Of a stretch of DNA of 64,000 nt, positions 52,986 through 62,887 are shown in pieces; the stretch's first letter is position 1; each line of letters opens with the position of its first letter. The DNA is taken from NCBI RefSeq assembly GCF_014198245.1, contig NZ_JACIHE010000016.1:124001-188000 (forward strand), given 5' to 3'. Below the pieces are notes generated by a model. The model saw nothing but the letters and a program-made list of their open reading frames with translations. It was not told the DNA's origin and did not search any database. This DNA comes from Bradyrhizobium sp. cir1. GTDB taxonomy: Bacteria; Pseudomonadota; Alphaproteobacteria; Rhizobiales; Xanthobacteraceae. The translations under genes were made by a program, and so were the position numbers.

Positions 52986-54140
52986 GTGAACGATATGCAA
53001 TGGACGCCCATCGGCTCCGAACCCGTCCCGCCGCCATTGCCACCGACGTGGGTCGATTTCAGTGGCAATCGGTCCGGGTTCCTCAACATGGTCACCAAGG
53101 GTGCCATGCTCGAGCTCGTCACCTTCGGTTTCTACCGGTTCTGGCTCGTCACCGACATCCGCCGTCATCTCTGGTCGAACACCGCGATCGACGGCGACGC
53201 CGCCGAATATACCGGCCGCGGCAAGGAGCTCCTGGTCGGTTTCCTGTTCGCGCTCGCGATCCTGGTGCCGATCTATCTGGCCTACTTCCTCATCGGCATC
53301 GAGTTCGAGCGCTGGCAGGGGTTTGCCTCGACGCCGCTGTTCATCAGCTTCTACGCTTTCGGCCAGTTCGCGATCTTTCGCGCGCGGCGCTATCGCCTGA
53401 CGCGAACGGTCTGGCGCGGCGTGCGGTTCTGGATGGACGGATCGGGCTGGGCCTATGCGTTCCGCGCCATGGCGTGGGGCCTCCTGGTGTTCCTGACCCT
53501 CGGCCTGGCGCTGCCCTGGCGGGAGGCTTCACTCGAACGTTACAAGATGCAGCACACCCATTACGGCGATTTGCGCGGCGATTTCGCGGCCGACGGCTGG
53601 ACCTTCTTCAAGCGCGGCTGGTGGCTGTGGCTGCTCAGCCCGATCGCGCTGATCATCTTTCCGCTCGCGCCGTTCTTCTATGCCGAGTTCAAGGCGCGCG
53701 AGTGGCGGTGGTGGCTGGACGGCATCCGCATCGGCGGAGTCCGCCTGTCCTCGGAATTGCCCCACAACGCGTTCTACGGCCTGTACTGGAAGGTGATCGG
53801 CTGGTGGACGCTGCTCTCGATGATTTTCGGAGCCTATCTCGGCGGCGCCACCGCGCTCGTCGTCCAGCTGAGCGGCCTCTCGGCCGAGCAGCTGTTCGGG
53901 CCCGACAATACCGCCAAGAGCATCCCGATGCTGGTGATCATGGTCATCGGTTACTTCGCGCTCGCCCTTGCCCTCAACATCGTGATGCGCGTCTATCTTC
54001 AGCGCGATCTCTGGGCCAAGGTGCTGGAGACCGTCGCGGTGCACAACATCGGGGCTGCCGCGGACGTGCGCGGCAGCGGCGAGCTTGCCAGCGCGCTTGG
54101 CGAAGGTTTTGCCGACGGGCTCGATGTCGCGGGATTCTGA
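52986..54140 (+). CDS. DUF898 (YjgN-like) membrane protein
   Basis: The 384-residue multi-pass membrane protein has the family pattern: DFSGNRSGFLNMVTKGAMLE, then a repeated TLGFYRFWLVTDIRR-type motif next to membrane helices, a second unit VFLTLGLALPWREASLERYK, and a C-terminal soluble part. GTG at 52986 is preferred, with GAGG 9 bases upstream; an ATG follows at 52995. Its function is unknown. It is 3 bases from a M48 peptidase gene, so the two are translated together. Confidence 0.88.
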   Translation: MNDMQWTPIGSEPVPPPLPPTWVDFSGNRSGFLNMVTKGAMLELVTFGFYRFWLVTDIRRHLWSNTAIDGDAAEYTGRGKELLVGFLFALAILVPIYLAYFLIGIEFERWQGFASTPLFISFYAFGQFAIFRARRYRLTRTVWRGVRFWMDGSGWAYAFRAMAWGLLVFLTLGLALPWREASLERYKMQHTHYGDLRGDFAADGWTFFKRGWWLWLLSPIALIIFPLAPFFYAEFKAREWRWWLDGIRIGGVRLSSELPHNAFYGLYWKVIGWWTLLSMIFGAYLGGATALVVQLSGLSAEQLFGPDNTAKSIPMLVIMVIGYFALALALNIVMRVYLQRDLWAKVLETVAVHNIGAAADVRGSGELASALGEGFADGLDVAGF

Positions 54141-54143
54141 GCT

Positions 54144-55256
54144 GTGAGTGAGTTGTCTACCGAGGCCCCGGCGCAGCCGGCCAAGCCGACCATCTTCTTC
54201 GACGGCGTGTCGAGCCGCAGGCGACAGGTGACGCTGGCGCTCGGCGATGCGCTCGAGATCATTGAGGACGACGGAACGCCCGTGCGCTGGACCTATGCCG
54301 ACATCCGTCGCGCCGACAGTCCGGCTGGCGTCCTGCGTCTCGCCTCGACCTCCGCGCCGCCCCTGGCGCGGCTCGAGATCCGCGACGCTGCGCTCGCGGC
54401 CGAATTGATTGCCCGCTGCACCCGTCTCGACGAGCATCAGACCTCGCGCCGCGGTATCGCCAAGATCGTCGGCTGGTCGATGGCGGCTGCCGTCTCCATC
54501 GTCTGCGTCGTTCTGTTCGGCGTGCCGCTCGCCGCCGACCGTCTCGCGCCGCTGGTGCCGAAGCCAATCGAGCGACGCATTGGCGATGCGTCGGAAGTTC
54601 AGGTGAAAACCATCTTCGGTCGCAATGTGTGCGAAGACCCCGCCGGCAAGGCCGCCTTCACAAAACTAGTCAACCGCCTGCGCGATGCCGCGGGCCTCGA
54701 CGACGATTCCATGACGGCCGGCGTGCTGCCGACCGCGGTGCCGAATGCGTTCGCGCTGCCCGGCGGCAAGGTCTATTTGCTGAAGGGCCTGCTCGACAAG
54801 GCGGAGAACCCCGACGAGATCGCCGGAATCCTCGCCCACGAGCTCGGCCATCTCAAGCATTACGACAACATGCGCGGCCTGATCTACAACGGCGGCACTT
54901 CGTTCCTGATCGGGCTGCTGTTCGGCGACGTCACCGGCTCGAGCGCCGTGATCTTCGCCTCGCGCAGCGTGGTCGAAGCTTCCTATTCGCGCGAGGCCGA
55001 GACCGCTGCGGATACGTTCGCGATCGAGATCATGCACAAGCTCGGCCGTTCGCCGAAGCCTGCGGCCGAGCTGATGTTCCGCATCACCGGCAAGGAAGGC
55101 GGCTCCGGCCTGACGAATATCCTCGCCAGCCATCCGCTGACCGAGGACCGCCTCGCGCGCATGACCAGGGAAGATCGCCCCGCCAGCGGCCCGCCGCTGC
55201 TGACCGCCAAGGAGTGGCAGTCGCTGAAGCTGATCTGCGGCAGCGGGAAAGTTTAG
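54144..55256 (+). CDS. M48-family zinc metallopeptidase
   Basis: The 370-residue protein starts at GTG 54144, 3 bases after the DUF898 stop. It has an N-terminal soluble domain (about 1-100), one transmembrane helix (VGWSMAAAVSIVCVVLFGVP, about 110) and a C-terminal M48 peptidase domain with the zinc motif His232-Glu-Leu-Gly-His236 (LAHELGHLKHYDN) and a downstream Glu in YSREAETAAD. ASHPLTEDRLARM fits the family C-terminus. It is an envelope peptidase, perhaps processing or partnering with the DUF898 protein (inference). Its stop abuts the upp-like stop with no gap. Confidence 0.93.
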   Translation: MSELSTEAPAQPAKPTIFFDGVSSRRRQVTLALGDALEIIEDDGTPVRWTYADIRRADSPAGVLRLASTSAPPLARLEIRDAALAAELIARCTRLDEHQTSRRGIAKIVGWSMAAAVSIVCVVLFGVPLAADRLAPLVPKPIERRIGDASEVQVKTIFGRNVCEDPAGKAAFTKLVNRLRDAAGLDDDSMTAGVLPTAVPNAFALPGGKVYLLKGLLDKAENPDEIAGILAHELGHLKHYDNMRGLIYNGGTSFLIGLLFGDVTGSSAVIFASRSVVEASYSREAETAADTFAIEIMHKLGRSPKPAAELMFRITGKEGGSGLTNILASHPLTEDRLARMTREDRPASGPPLLTAKEWQSLKLICGSGKV

Positions 55257-55886
55257 CTATCGCGTCCCGTAGGCGCGATCGCCGGCGTCGCCGAGGCCGG
55301 GCAGGATGAAGCCGTTCTCGTCGAGGCCTTCGTCCACCGCCGCTGTCCAGATCGGCACATCAGGATGCAGCCCGCGCAGCCGCTCTAGTCCTTCCGGCGC
55401 TGCGATCAGGCAGGCAAGGCGGATGTCCCTGGCGCCGCGTTCCTTCAGCCGGTCGATGGCGGCGACGGCCGTGTTGGCGGTCGCGACGACAGGCGTCACC
55501 ACGATGGCGAGGCGCTCGCCGAGATCTGACGGCGATTTGAAGAAATATTCGACCGCGGCAAAGCTGAGCGGCTCGCGGTAGAGGCCGATATGCGCGACGC
55601 GCGCGGTCGGCACCAGGTCCATCATCCCGTCGACGAAGGTGGTGCCGGCGCGCAGCATCGGCACGAACACCAGCTTCTTGCCGGCGATCTTGGCCGAGTG
55701 CATCGTCGCCAGCGGCGTCTCGATGACGGTGTCAGCGAGCGGCAGGTCGCGCGTCACCTCGTAGCACAAGAGCATGCCGATCTCCTTGATCAGCTCGCGG
55801 AACGACTTGGTCGAGATGGATTTGTCCCGCACCAGCGTCAGCTTGTGCTGCACCAGCGGATGATCGACGATCGTGACGCCTTCCAT
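55257..55886 (-). CDS. upp: Uracil phosphoribosyltransferase-like protein (URC6-type) with altered PRPP loop
   Basis: The 209-residue protein has the Upp fold (HPLVQHKLTLVRDKSISTKS, RAGTTFVDGMMDLVP, GLYREP, and the uracil-binding GLGDAGDRAYGTR at the end). The PRPP loop, DPMLATGGS in E. coli Upp, is TPVVATANT here (131-139), so the invariant Asp and the Gly pair are lost. It may bind PRPP differently or have another donor. AGGAG precedes the ATG. In yeasts the URC set includes a uracil phosphoribosyltransferase (URC6), and this gene lies downstream of URC1 and URC4 homologues. Confidence 0.87.
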   Translation of the reverse strand: MEGVTIVDHPLVQHKLTLVRDKSISTKSFRELIKEIGMLLCYEVTRDLPLADTVIETPLATMHSAKIAGKKLVFVPMLRAGTTFVDGMMDLVPTARVAHIGLYREPLSFAAVEYFFKSPSDLGERLAIVVTPVVATANTAVAAIDRLKERGARDIRLACLIAAPEGLERLRGLHPDVPIWTAAVDEGLDENGFILPGLGDAGDRAYGTR

Positions 55887-55942
55887 GTAACGCTCCTAAC
55901 GAAATGCGCGTTTGGTTGAAATGCAACGAGCCGGCGCTTCTT

Positions 55943-56087
55943 CCTTCTCCCCTTGTGGGAGAAGGTGGCGCGAAGCGCCGGATGAGGGGTATCTCTCCGC
56001 GAACTCCAGTGAGAGACGTGCCTGCGGAGACATACCCCTCACCCGGCTTCGCTTCGCGAAGCCACCCTCTCCCGCAAGGGGAGAGGG
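55943..56087. repeat. Inverted repeat, family E, between URC4 and upp
   Basis: CCTTCTCCCCTTGTGGGAGA then AGG at the left; CCCTCTCCCGCAAGGGGAGA then GGG at the right; inner GGCGCGAAGCGCC and GGATGAGGGGTATCTCTCCG arms. It abuts the stop codon of the URC4-like gene and separates it from upp. Confidence 0.85.
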
Positions 56088-57326
56088 TTAGAAAACCGTG
56101 CCGTCGCTGATCACCTTGAGCGGCGGCGAACCATCGGGGCGGCGCGCGAAGGCGATGGTGCGGCCGGCGGCCCAGGTGCCGCCTTCCAGAATGCTGGCGA
56201 GAGGCAATGTCTCGGGCGTGCGGCCGAGCTTGGCGCGAACCAGGTCGGCGAGCCGGTCGAGCAGCGCAACCGTCAGCGCGCGCCACTCCACGACGAGCAG
56301 GGAATCCACCGCATGCGCACGCTCGGCGTCGGCCGCATCGCGCAGGCGCAGCACCTCGTGATCGACGAACAGGCCGCCATTGCGGTACTCGGCAAGCCCC
56401 GTGAGGCCATCGATGTCGTTGACTTCAAATCCGGCGCGCTGCAGCGGCTCGATCAGCGAGTAGCTCAGCCATTGCGACAGCTTGTGCAGGGGAACGAGAC
56501 CGGCCGTTCCGTCGTCCGCCTTGATCGCCGGATGCCGCCAGCAATCGCCGAGCGGGACGCCCGCGAGTTCGAGCCGCGATGGCCAGATCGGGCCGAGCTG
56601 GTTCAGCACCGCCGACAGGATCGCGGGCGCGGCGACAGTACCGCCGACGGCTTGCGCTGTGATGTGATCGAACAACCCGCCCGGCCGCGGCGTGTCCTGC
56701 ATGCCGAATACATCCGCACGCTCCGAGACCTGCTTGCCCAGACGCCGCAGCAGGTCGGTGCGTCCTTCGAGGCCGAGCAGCGGATTGGCATCGCTGACCT
56801 GAAAGGCGGAGGTGAGGGAGGCGAGGGGCAGCTTTGCCAGCAGGTCCGCATCGGCCCTGAACGGCGCACGGGCGTCGTGCGAGAACAGCCCGCTCGCGAA
56901 CATGTCGAGGCTCGCAATGGCAAGCCCTTCGGACCGGCCGATGGCTTCGCCCGTCACCGCGTCGCGATATCGCCACGCAGCGCCGGCGCCGGCGTCGAGC
57001 AGCACGCTGACGATTGCAAGGTCGAACTCCGCGCGCGCTCGCGCCGCGCGATCGGGCCACGATGCAGCATTCGCAAGCCGCGCCCAGCGGTCGACGCCGC
57101 CGAGTACGAAGTGCCGCCACCGCGCGTGGAAGGGGACATCCAGCGTCGGATAGGCCTTTCGCGTGACCGCGAGCACGGCATCGGCAACGCCATCCATGCG
57201 GCCGAGATCGATCGTGAAATGTGTGAGCCCGCCGGCGAGGCCAAGCTCGAGCATCTGCCCGGCGCGCGCGCGCACCGCCTTTGCGGTGAGCAGCGCGCGT
57301 GCCTGCAATTCCGAAGCCTCCGCCAT
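56088..57326 (-). CDS. URC4/Urg3 family protein (DUF1688), uracil catabolism
   Basis: The 412-residue protein matches the DUF1688 family named after yeast URC4 and Aspergillus urg3. Recognisable segments are HFTIDLGRMDGVADAVLAVT, SRLELAGVPLGDCWRHPAIK, LVPLHKLSQWLSYSLIEPLQ and NGGLFVDHEVLRLRD. No catalytic motif is established; genetic data in yeast place it in a reductive-independent uracil degradation route. It starts 5 bases after the URC1-like gene, in one operon with it. There is no signal peptide. High-confidence family call; the biochemical step is unresolved. Confidence 0.93.
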   Translation of the reverse strand: MAEASELQARALLTAKAVRARAGQMLELGLAGGLTHFTIDLGRMDGVADAVLAVTRKAYPTLDVPFHARWRHFVLGGVDRWARLANAASWPDRAARARAEFDLAIVSVLLDAGAGAAWRYRDAVTGEAIGRSEGLAIASLDMFASGLFSHDARAPFRADADLLAKLPLASLTSAFQVSDANPLLGLEGRTDLLRRLGKQVSERADVFGMQDTPRPGGLFDHITAQAVGGTVAAPAILSAVLNQLGPIWPSRLELAGVPLGDCWRHPAIKADDGTAGLVPLHKLSQWLSYSLIEPLQRAGFEVNDIDGLTGLAEYRNGGLFVDHEVLRLRDAADAERAHAVDSLLVVEWRALTVALLDRLADLVRAKLGRTPETLPLASILEGGTWAAGRTIAFARRPDGSPPLKVISDGTVF

Positions 57327-57331
57327 CGCGA

Positions 57332-58588
<1,257 letters not shown>

Positions 58589-58600
58589 GTCCAGGCTCCC

Positions 58601-58671
58601 AAAAAGCCAACGGCCCGCCGCTCGGACGGGCCTGGCTCGCTGGCGTTGCCGGTGCGGACCACCGGCGACGC
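58601..58671 (-). promoter_or_regulatory. Two-hairpin leader of the URC operon, candidate attenuator
   Basis: On the minus strand a first hairpin (58671-58643; GCGT/ACGC plus GCCGGTG/CACCGGC) is followed by a second (58637-58605; AGCCA-GGCCCG pairing with CGGGCC-TGGCT, 2-base bulge) and then TTTTT at 58605-58601. The ribosome site GGGAG (58600-58596) starts at the next base. The second hairpin plus T-run has the form of an intrinsic terminator, so transcription into URC1 may be conditional. It fills part of the 58589-58976 gap; the rest (58672-58976) holds the divergent promoters and nothing else that I recognise. Confidence 0.6.
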
Positions 58672-58976
58672 AAGCTCAATCCAACATATTGTAGCGGCCG
58701 GCGACGACAGACAAGTTAATCGTGCCGCACCAAGCAGGCGATCATTGCCAAATTCCTGTCATCGGCTGGCCGGCCCGGCTCGCCTGAATGCCATGCCTTA
58801 CTTGCCGGCCGGACCTTGCCGTTCAACCGTTGCGACAAATCTAAGATTTTGAAATAGTTATGCTTTTCTTGTTTTCAAGAGGGCGCCATGTCAGCTGCGC
58901 CACCGGCGGCCGTGGGCTGGACCAAATCTGCATAATCGGACAAAGCGTACGGATCGCTCTGCCCCCGGAGACTGCC

Positions 58977-60104
<1,128 letters not shown>

Positions 60105-60197
60105 GGCCCTTGTGCCGCGGAGCCACGCGAACGCGTTGAACCTTCGGTGTCCGTCGCCAGCCTCATGAAGATCGAGCTCGCGCAAAGGGAGAGTTCC

Positions 60198-61004
60198 ATG
60201 ACCGCGCAGGATCCGTTTGCAGGTTTCAAGGCCATCCAGAAGGAAGCCTGGTCGCTGTTCACGCCGATGGAGGTTTTCACGACTCCGGCCGCGGCCAAGC
60301 TGGTCGGTTTTGCCGGCGTCGCCGCCGGCCAAAAGCTGCTCGACGTCGGATGCGGCACCGGCGTTGTCGCGATCACGGCGGCACGGCGCGGTGCAAAGGT
60401 CAGGGGTCTCGACCTCTCGCCGGTTCTGATCGAGCGCGCCCGCGAGCACGCGCAACTGGCAAAGCTCAATGTTGACTTCGCCGACGGCGACGCCGAAAGC
60501 CTGCCCTATGGCGACAACGAGTTCGACGTGGTGCTCAGCCAGTTCGGCCACATGTTCGCGCCGCGCCCGGACGTTGTCATCGGCGAGATGCTGCGCGTGC
60601 TGAAGCCCGGCGGCACCATCGCCTTCTCCACCTGGCCGCCGCATCTCTATGTCGGCCGGATGTTCGCGCTGGTCGGCCGCCATCTGCCGCCGCCCGAGGG
60701 CGTCGTATCACCGGTGTTGTGGGGCGATCCGAAGATCGTGGCCGAGCGTCTCGCGGGGAAGACGAACGATCTCTCTTTCGAGATGGACATGATGACGCCG
60801 TCCACACTCAGCCCGCAGCATTTCCGCCGCACCATGGAAGCGACGATCGGGCCTTTGATCAAGCTCGTCGCCCAGTACAAGGACGAGCCTGACAAGCTCG
60901 AAAGCTTCCGCGCCGAGTTCGAGGCGCTGATCTCGGAATATTTCGACCCCAGCCAGAACGTGATGCGCCAGCAGTTCCTGATGTCGAAGGCCAGGAAGGC
61001 GTGA
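60198..61004 (+). CDS. Class I SAM-dependent methyltransferase
   Basis: The 268-residue protein has the SAM motif I KLLDVGCGTGVVAITAAR, acidic motif II (GLDLSPVL) and post-motif FDVVLSQFGHMFAPRP, with a C-terminal helical extension. AAAGGGAGAG precedes the ATG at 60198. It resembles UbiE-like small-molecule methyltransferases; substrate unknown. Confidence 0.92.
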   Translation: MTAQDPFAGFKAIQKEAWSLFTPMEVFTTPAAAKLVGFAGVAAGQKLLDVGCGTGVVAITAARRGAKVRGLDLSPVLIERAREHAQLAKLNVDFADGDAESLPYGDNEFDVVLSQFGHMFAPRPDVVIGEMLRVLKPGGTIAFSTWPPHLYVGRMFALVGRHLPPPEGVVSPVLWGDPKIVAERLAGKTNDLSFEMDMMTPSTLSPQHFRRTMEATIGPLIKLVAQYKDEPDKLESFRAEFEALISEYFDPSQNVMRQQFLMSKARKA

Positions 61005-61049
61005 GGCGCGATCGAGGGTGAACGCGAGGTCTTGCCTACCCTCCTTGAT

Positions 61050-61093
61050 CCTCATCCTGAGGGCCCGCCTACGGCGGGCGTCTCGAAGGATGG
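61050..61093. repeat. Short palindromic repeat, CTGAGGGCCCGCC type
   Basis: CCTCATCCTGAGGGCCCGCC with GGCGGGCGTCTCGAAGGATG; nearly identical to 620-663. It lies between convergent genes. Confidence 0.55.
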
Positions 61094-61153
61094 CCACAGG
61101 GAAATCGCTCCCATATGCGATTGCCCTCCTCCGCAAGGGGAGGGCAGTGCACC

Positions 61154-61969
61154 TCACTCCTTCAGATCATTCACCCGCTTCACCCAGCTGCGCACATCCG
61201 CGAGCACTTGCGGCAGCACGGCCTTGACCTCCTGAACCGTCATGCCCGCCTTGATGCGGGGGTCGTAGAGCAGGTTGAGGATGTACTGGTCGTAGACGTC
61301 GAAATAGCCCATCGAGACGTTGTCGTTGAACATGGTCCAGGGCACGCTGGTGGTGTCGTTGATGGGCCCGAGCGATTGCAACAGCTCCTCATAGGCGCAG
61401 TCGAGGAAGGTGAAGTCGCCGTTGTCGACGGTGAGGATGACGTCGGAATGCTCGATCTCGAAATTGTCGTTCTTGCGGAAGCCGGACAGGCATTGCGGGT
61501 CGAGCGAGGTGCGGATCTCGCGCGCTTTCTCCAGGCCGTAGAAGCTGGTGAGGGTGCGGAACAGATCGCGGTCCCTTACCAGCTTGACCCGCACATTCGC
61601 CGCCTCGCTGCTGTCGATCATGGTGATGTCGAGATGCTGCACGCGCTTGCCGATGTCGGCGACGACTTTTGCGAGCTGGCCCTTGCGGTCGGCCCGGTCG
61701 CCGTCGGCGAACACGCGCACCGGCCCGTCGAACTTGCGGATGCGGTCGACGCGGCCGGCGAGGTGATATTCGGCGCCGAACGCGGTCTTGAGAAAACCCT
61801 CGACGATCTCGTTGTCGGAAAAGCTTTTCCTCTCGGCGCGCTGGCGCGAGGCGATCGCGGGCAGCTCGCCCGCGGCGGCCATGGTAGCGGTGTCAGGCAC
61901 GCAGGTGAGGGTTGCGAGCGCCAGCAGGGCGATGCGAAGGGCAGCCGAGGGCAGGTCCAATGCGCTCAT
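61154..61969 (-). CDS. DUF2927 secreted protein
   Basis: The 271-residue protein has a signal sequence (LRIALLALATLTCVP region) and the DUF2927 pattern: EIVEGFLKTAFGAEYHLAGR ... ADRKGQLAKVVADIGKRVQH ... YDQYILNLLYDPRIKAGM. It may be a cell-surface or periplasmic protein of unknown role. ATG at 61969 is chosen; the ribosome site is weak. It is followed on the same strand, upstream in gene order, by the L,D-transpeptidase gene with an 80-base gap. Confidence 0.87.
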   Translation of the reverse strand: MSALDLPSAALRIALLALATLTCVPDTATMAAAGELPAIASRQRAERKSFSDNEIVEGFLKTAFGAEYHLAGRVDRIRKFDGPVRVFADGDRADRKGQLAKVVADIGKRVQHLDITMIDSSEAANVRVKLVRDRDLFRTLTSFYGLEKAREIRTSLDPQCLSGFRKNDNFEIEHSDVILTVDNGDFTFLDCAYEELLQSLGPINDTTSVPWTMFNDNVSMGYFDVYDQYILNLLYDPRIKAGMTVQEVKAVLPQVLADVRSWVKRVNDLKE

Positions 61970-62049
61970 CGTTGTGCAACGCTGCCGTATTCGCGTCGCG
62001 CACACAAGAGCGCAAATTCACGCGCCCTGCGGGTTCCTGCTGTGGCCGG

Positions 62050-62628
62050 TCAGTTGTTCAGCACCACCACGGTGGTGCCGACCGAGACGCGGCTGTAGAG
62101 GTCGGTAACGTCGTCATTGGTCATGCGGAAGCAGCCCGAGGAGACCGCCTGGCCGATCGTCTCCGGCTCGTTGGAGCCGTGGATGCGGTAGAGCGTCGAG
62201 CCGAGATACATGGCGCGGGCGCCGAGCGGATTCTCGATGCCGCCCTTCATGTGGCGCGGCAGGTCGTGCCGGCGGGCCAGCATCTGCGACGGCGGCGTCC
62301 AGTCCGGCCATTCCTTCTTGGCGGTGATCCTGTGCACCCCGCCCCAGCGGAAGCCGTCACGGCCGACGCCGATACCGTAGCGCAGCGCCTGGCCGTTCTG
62401 CAGCACCAGGTAGAGCCGCCGCTCGGACGTGTTCACCACGACCGTGCCGGGGGCGTAACTGCCGTTGTACATGACGGTGGTGCGGGGGATCGGGCTCGAG
62501 CCGCCGCGGAAGAAGTTCGGGCCACCGCCCATGATGTCGCGCGAGTCGAACTCCTCGGCGAGCGCGCCGCCGGCCGTGGCGGTCAAGAGTGCGATGGCGG
62601 CAATCGGCGCGGCAAAAAACCGGATCAT
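62050..62628 (-). CDS. L,D-transpeptidase (YkuD domain)
   Basis: The 192-residue exported protein has a Sec signal (MIRFFAAPIAAIALLTATAG) and the YkuD active site His150...Ser-Ser-Gly-Cys166-Phe-Arg-Met (HGSNEPETIGQAVSSGCFRM). It forms 3-3 cross-links in peptidoglycan or anchors proteins to it. GGGGGAAACA precedes the ATG at 62628. In rhizobia many such paralogues exist and individual roles are unknown. Confidence 0.93.
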   Translation of the reverse strand: MIRFFAAPIAAIALLTATAGGALAEEFDSRDIMGGGPNFFRGGSSPIPRTTVMYNGSYAPGTVVVNTSERRLYLVLQNGQALRYGIGVGRDGFRWGGVHRITAKKEWPDWTPPSQMLARRHDLPRHMKGGIENPLGARAMYLGSTLYRIHGSNEPETIGQAVSSGCFRMTNDDVTDLYSRVSVGTTVVVLNN

Positions 62629-62887
62629 TGTTTCCCCCGGAAAAAAATTCGATTCAACTGAGGTCACAGGCCATATTTGCGGGCTTTCCGCAAGCCACGC
62701 CCCCGTGAGGCAGGCCATGCTTAACGAATGGCGTTACCAAATCGGCAACGCCGCCAGTTTGCCGGAAAACGTTAGCCAAACAAGCGCGGGGCAGGGCCGC
62801 GATGCCCCCTATTGCTTTGACGCGGCCTGCGAACAATGATTGATCGGACGGATCAATCGAAATCGCCGGTTGCGGGAGCAAAAAGAA

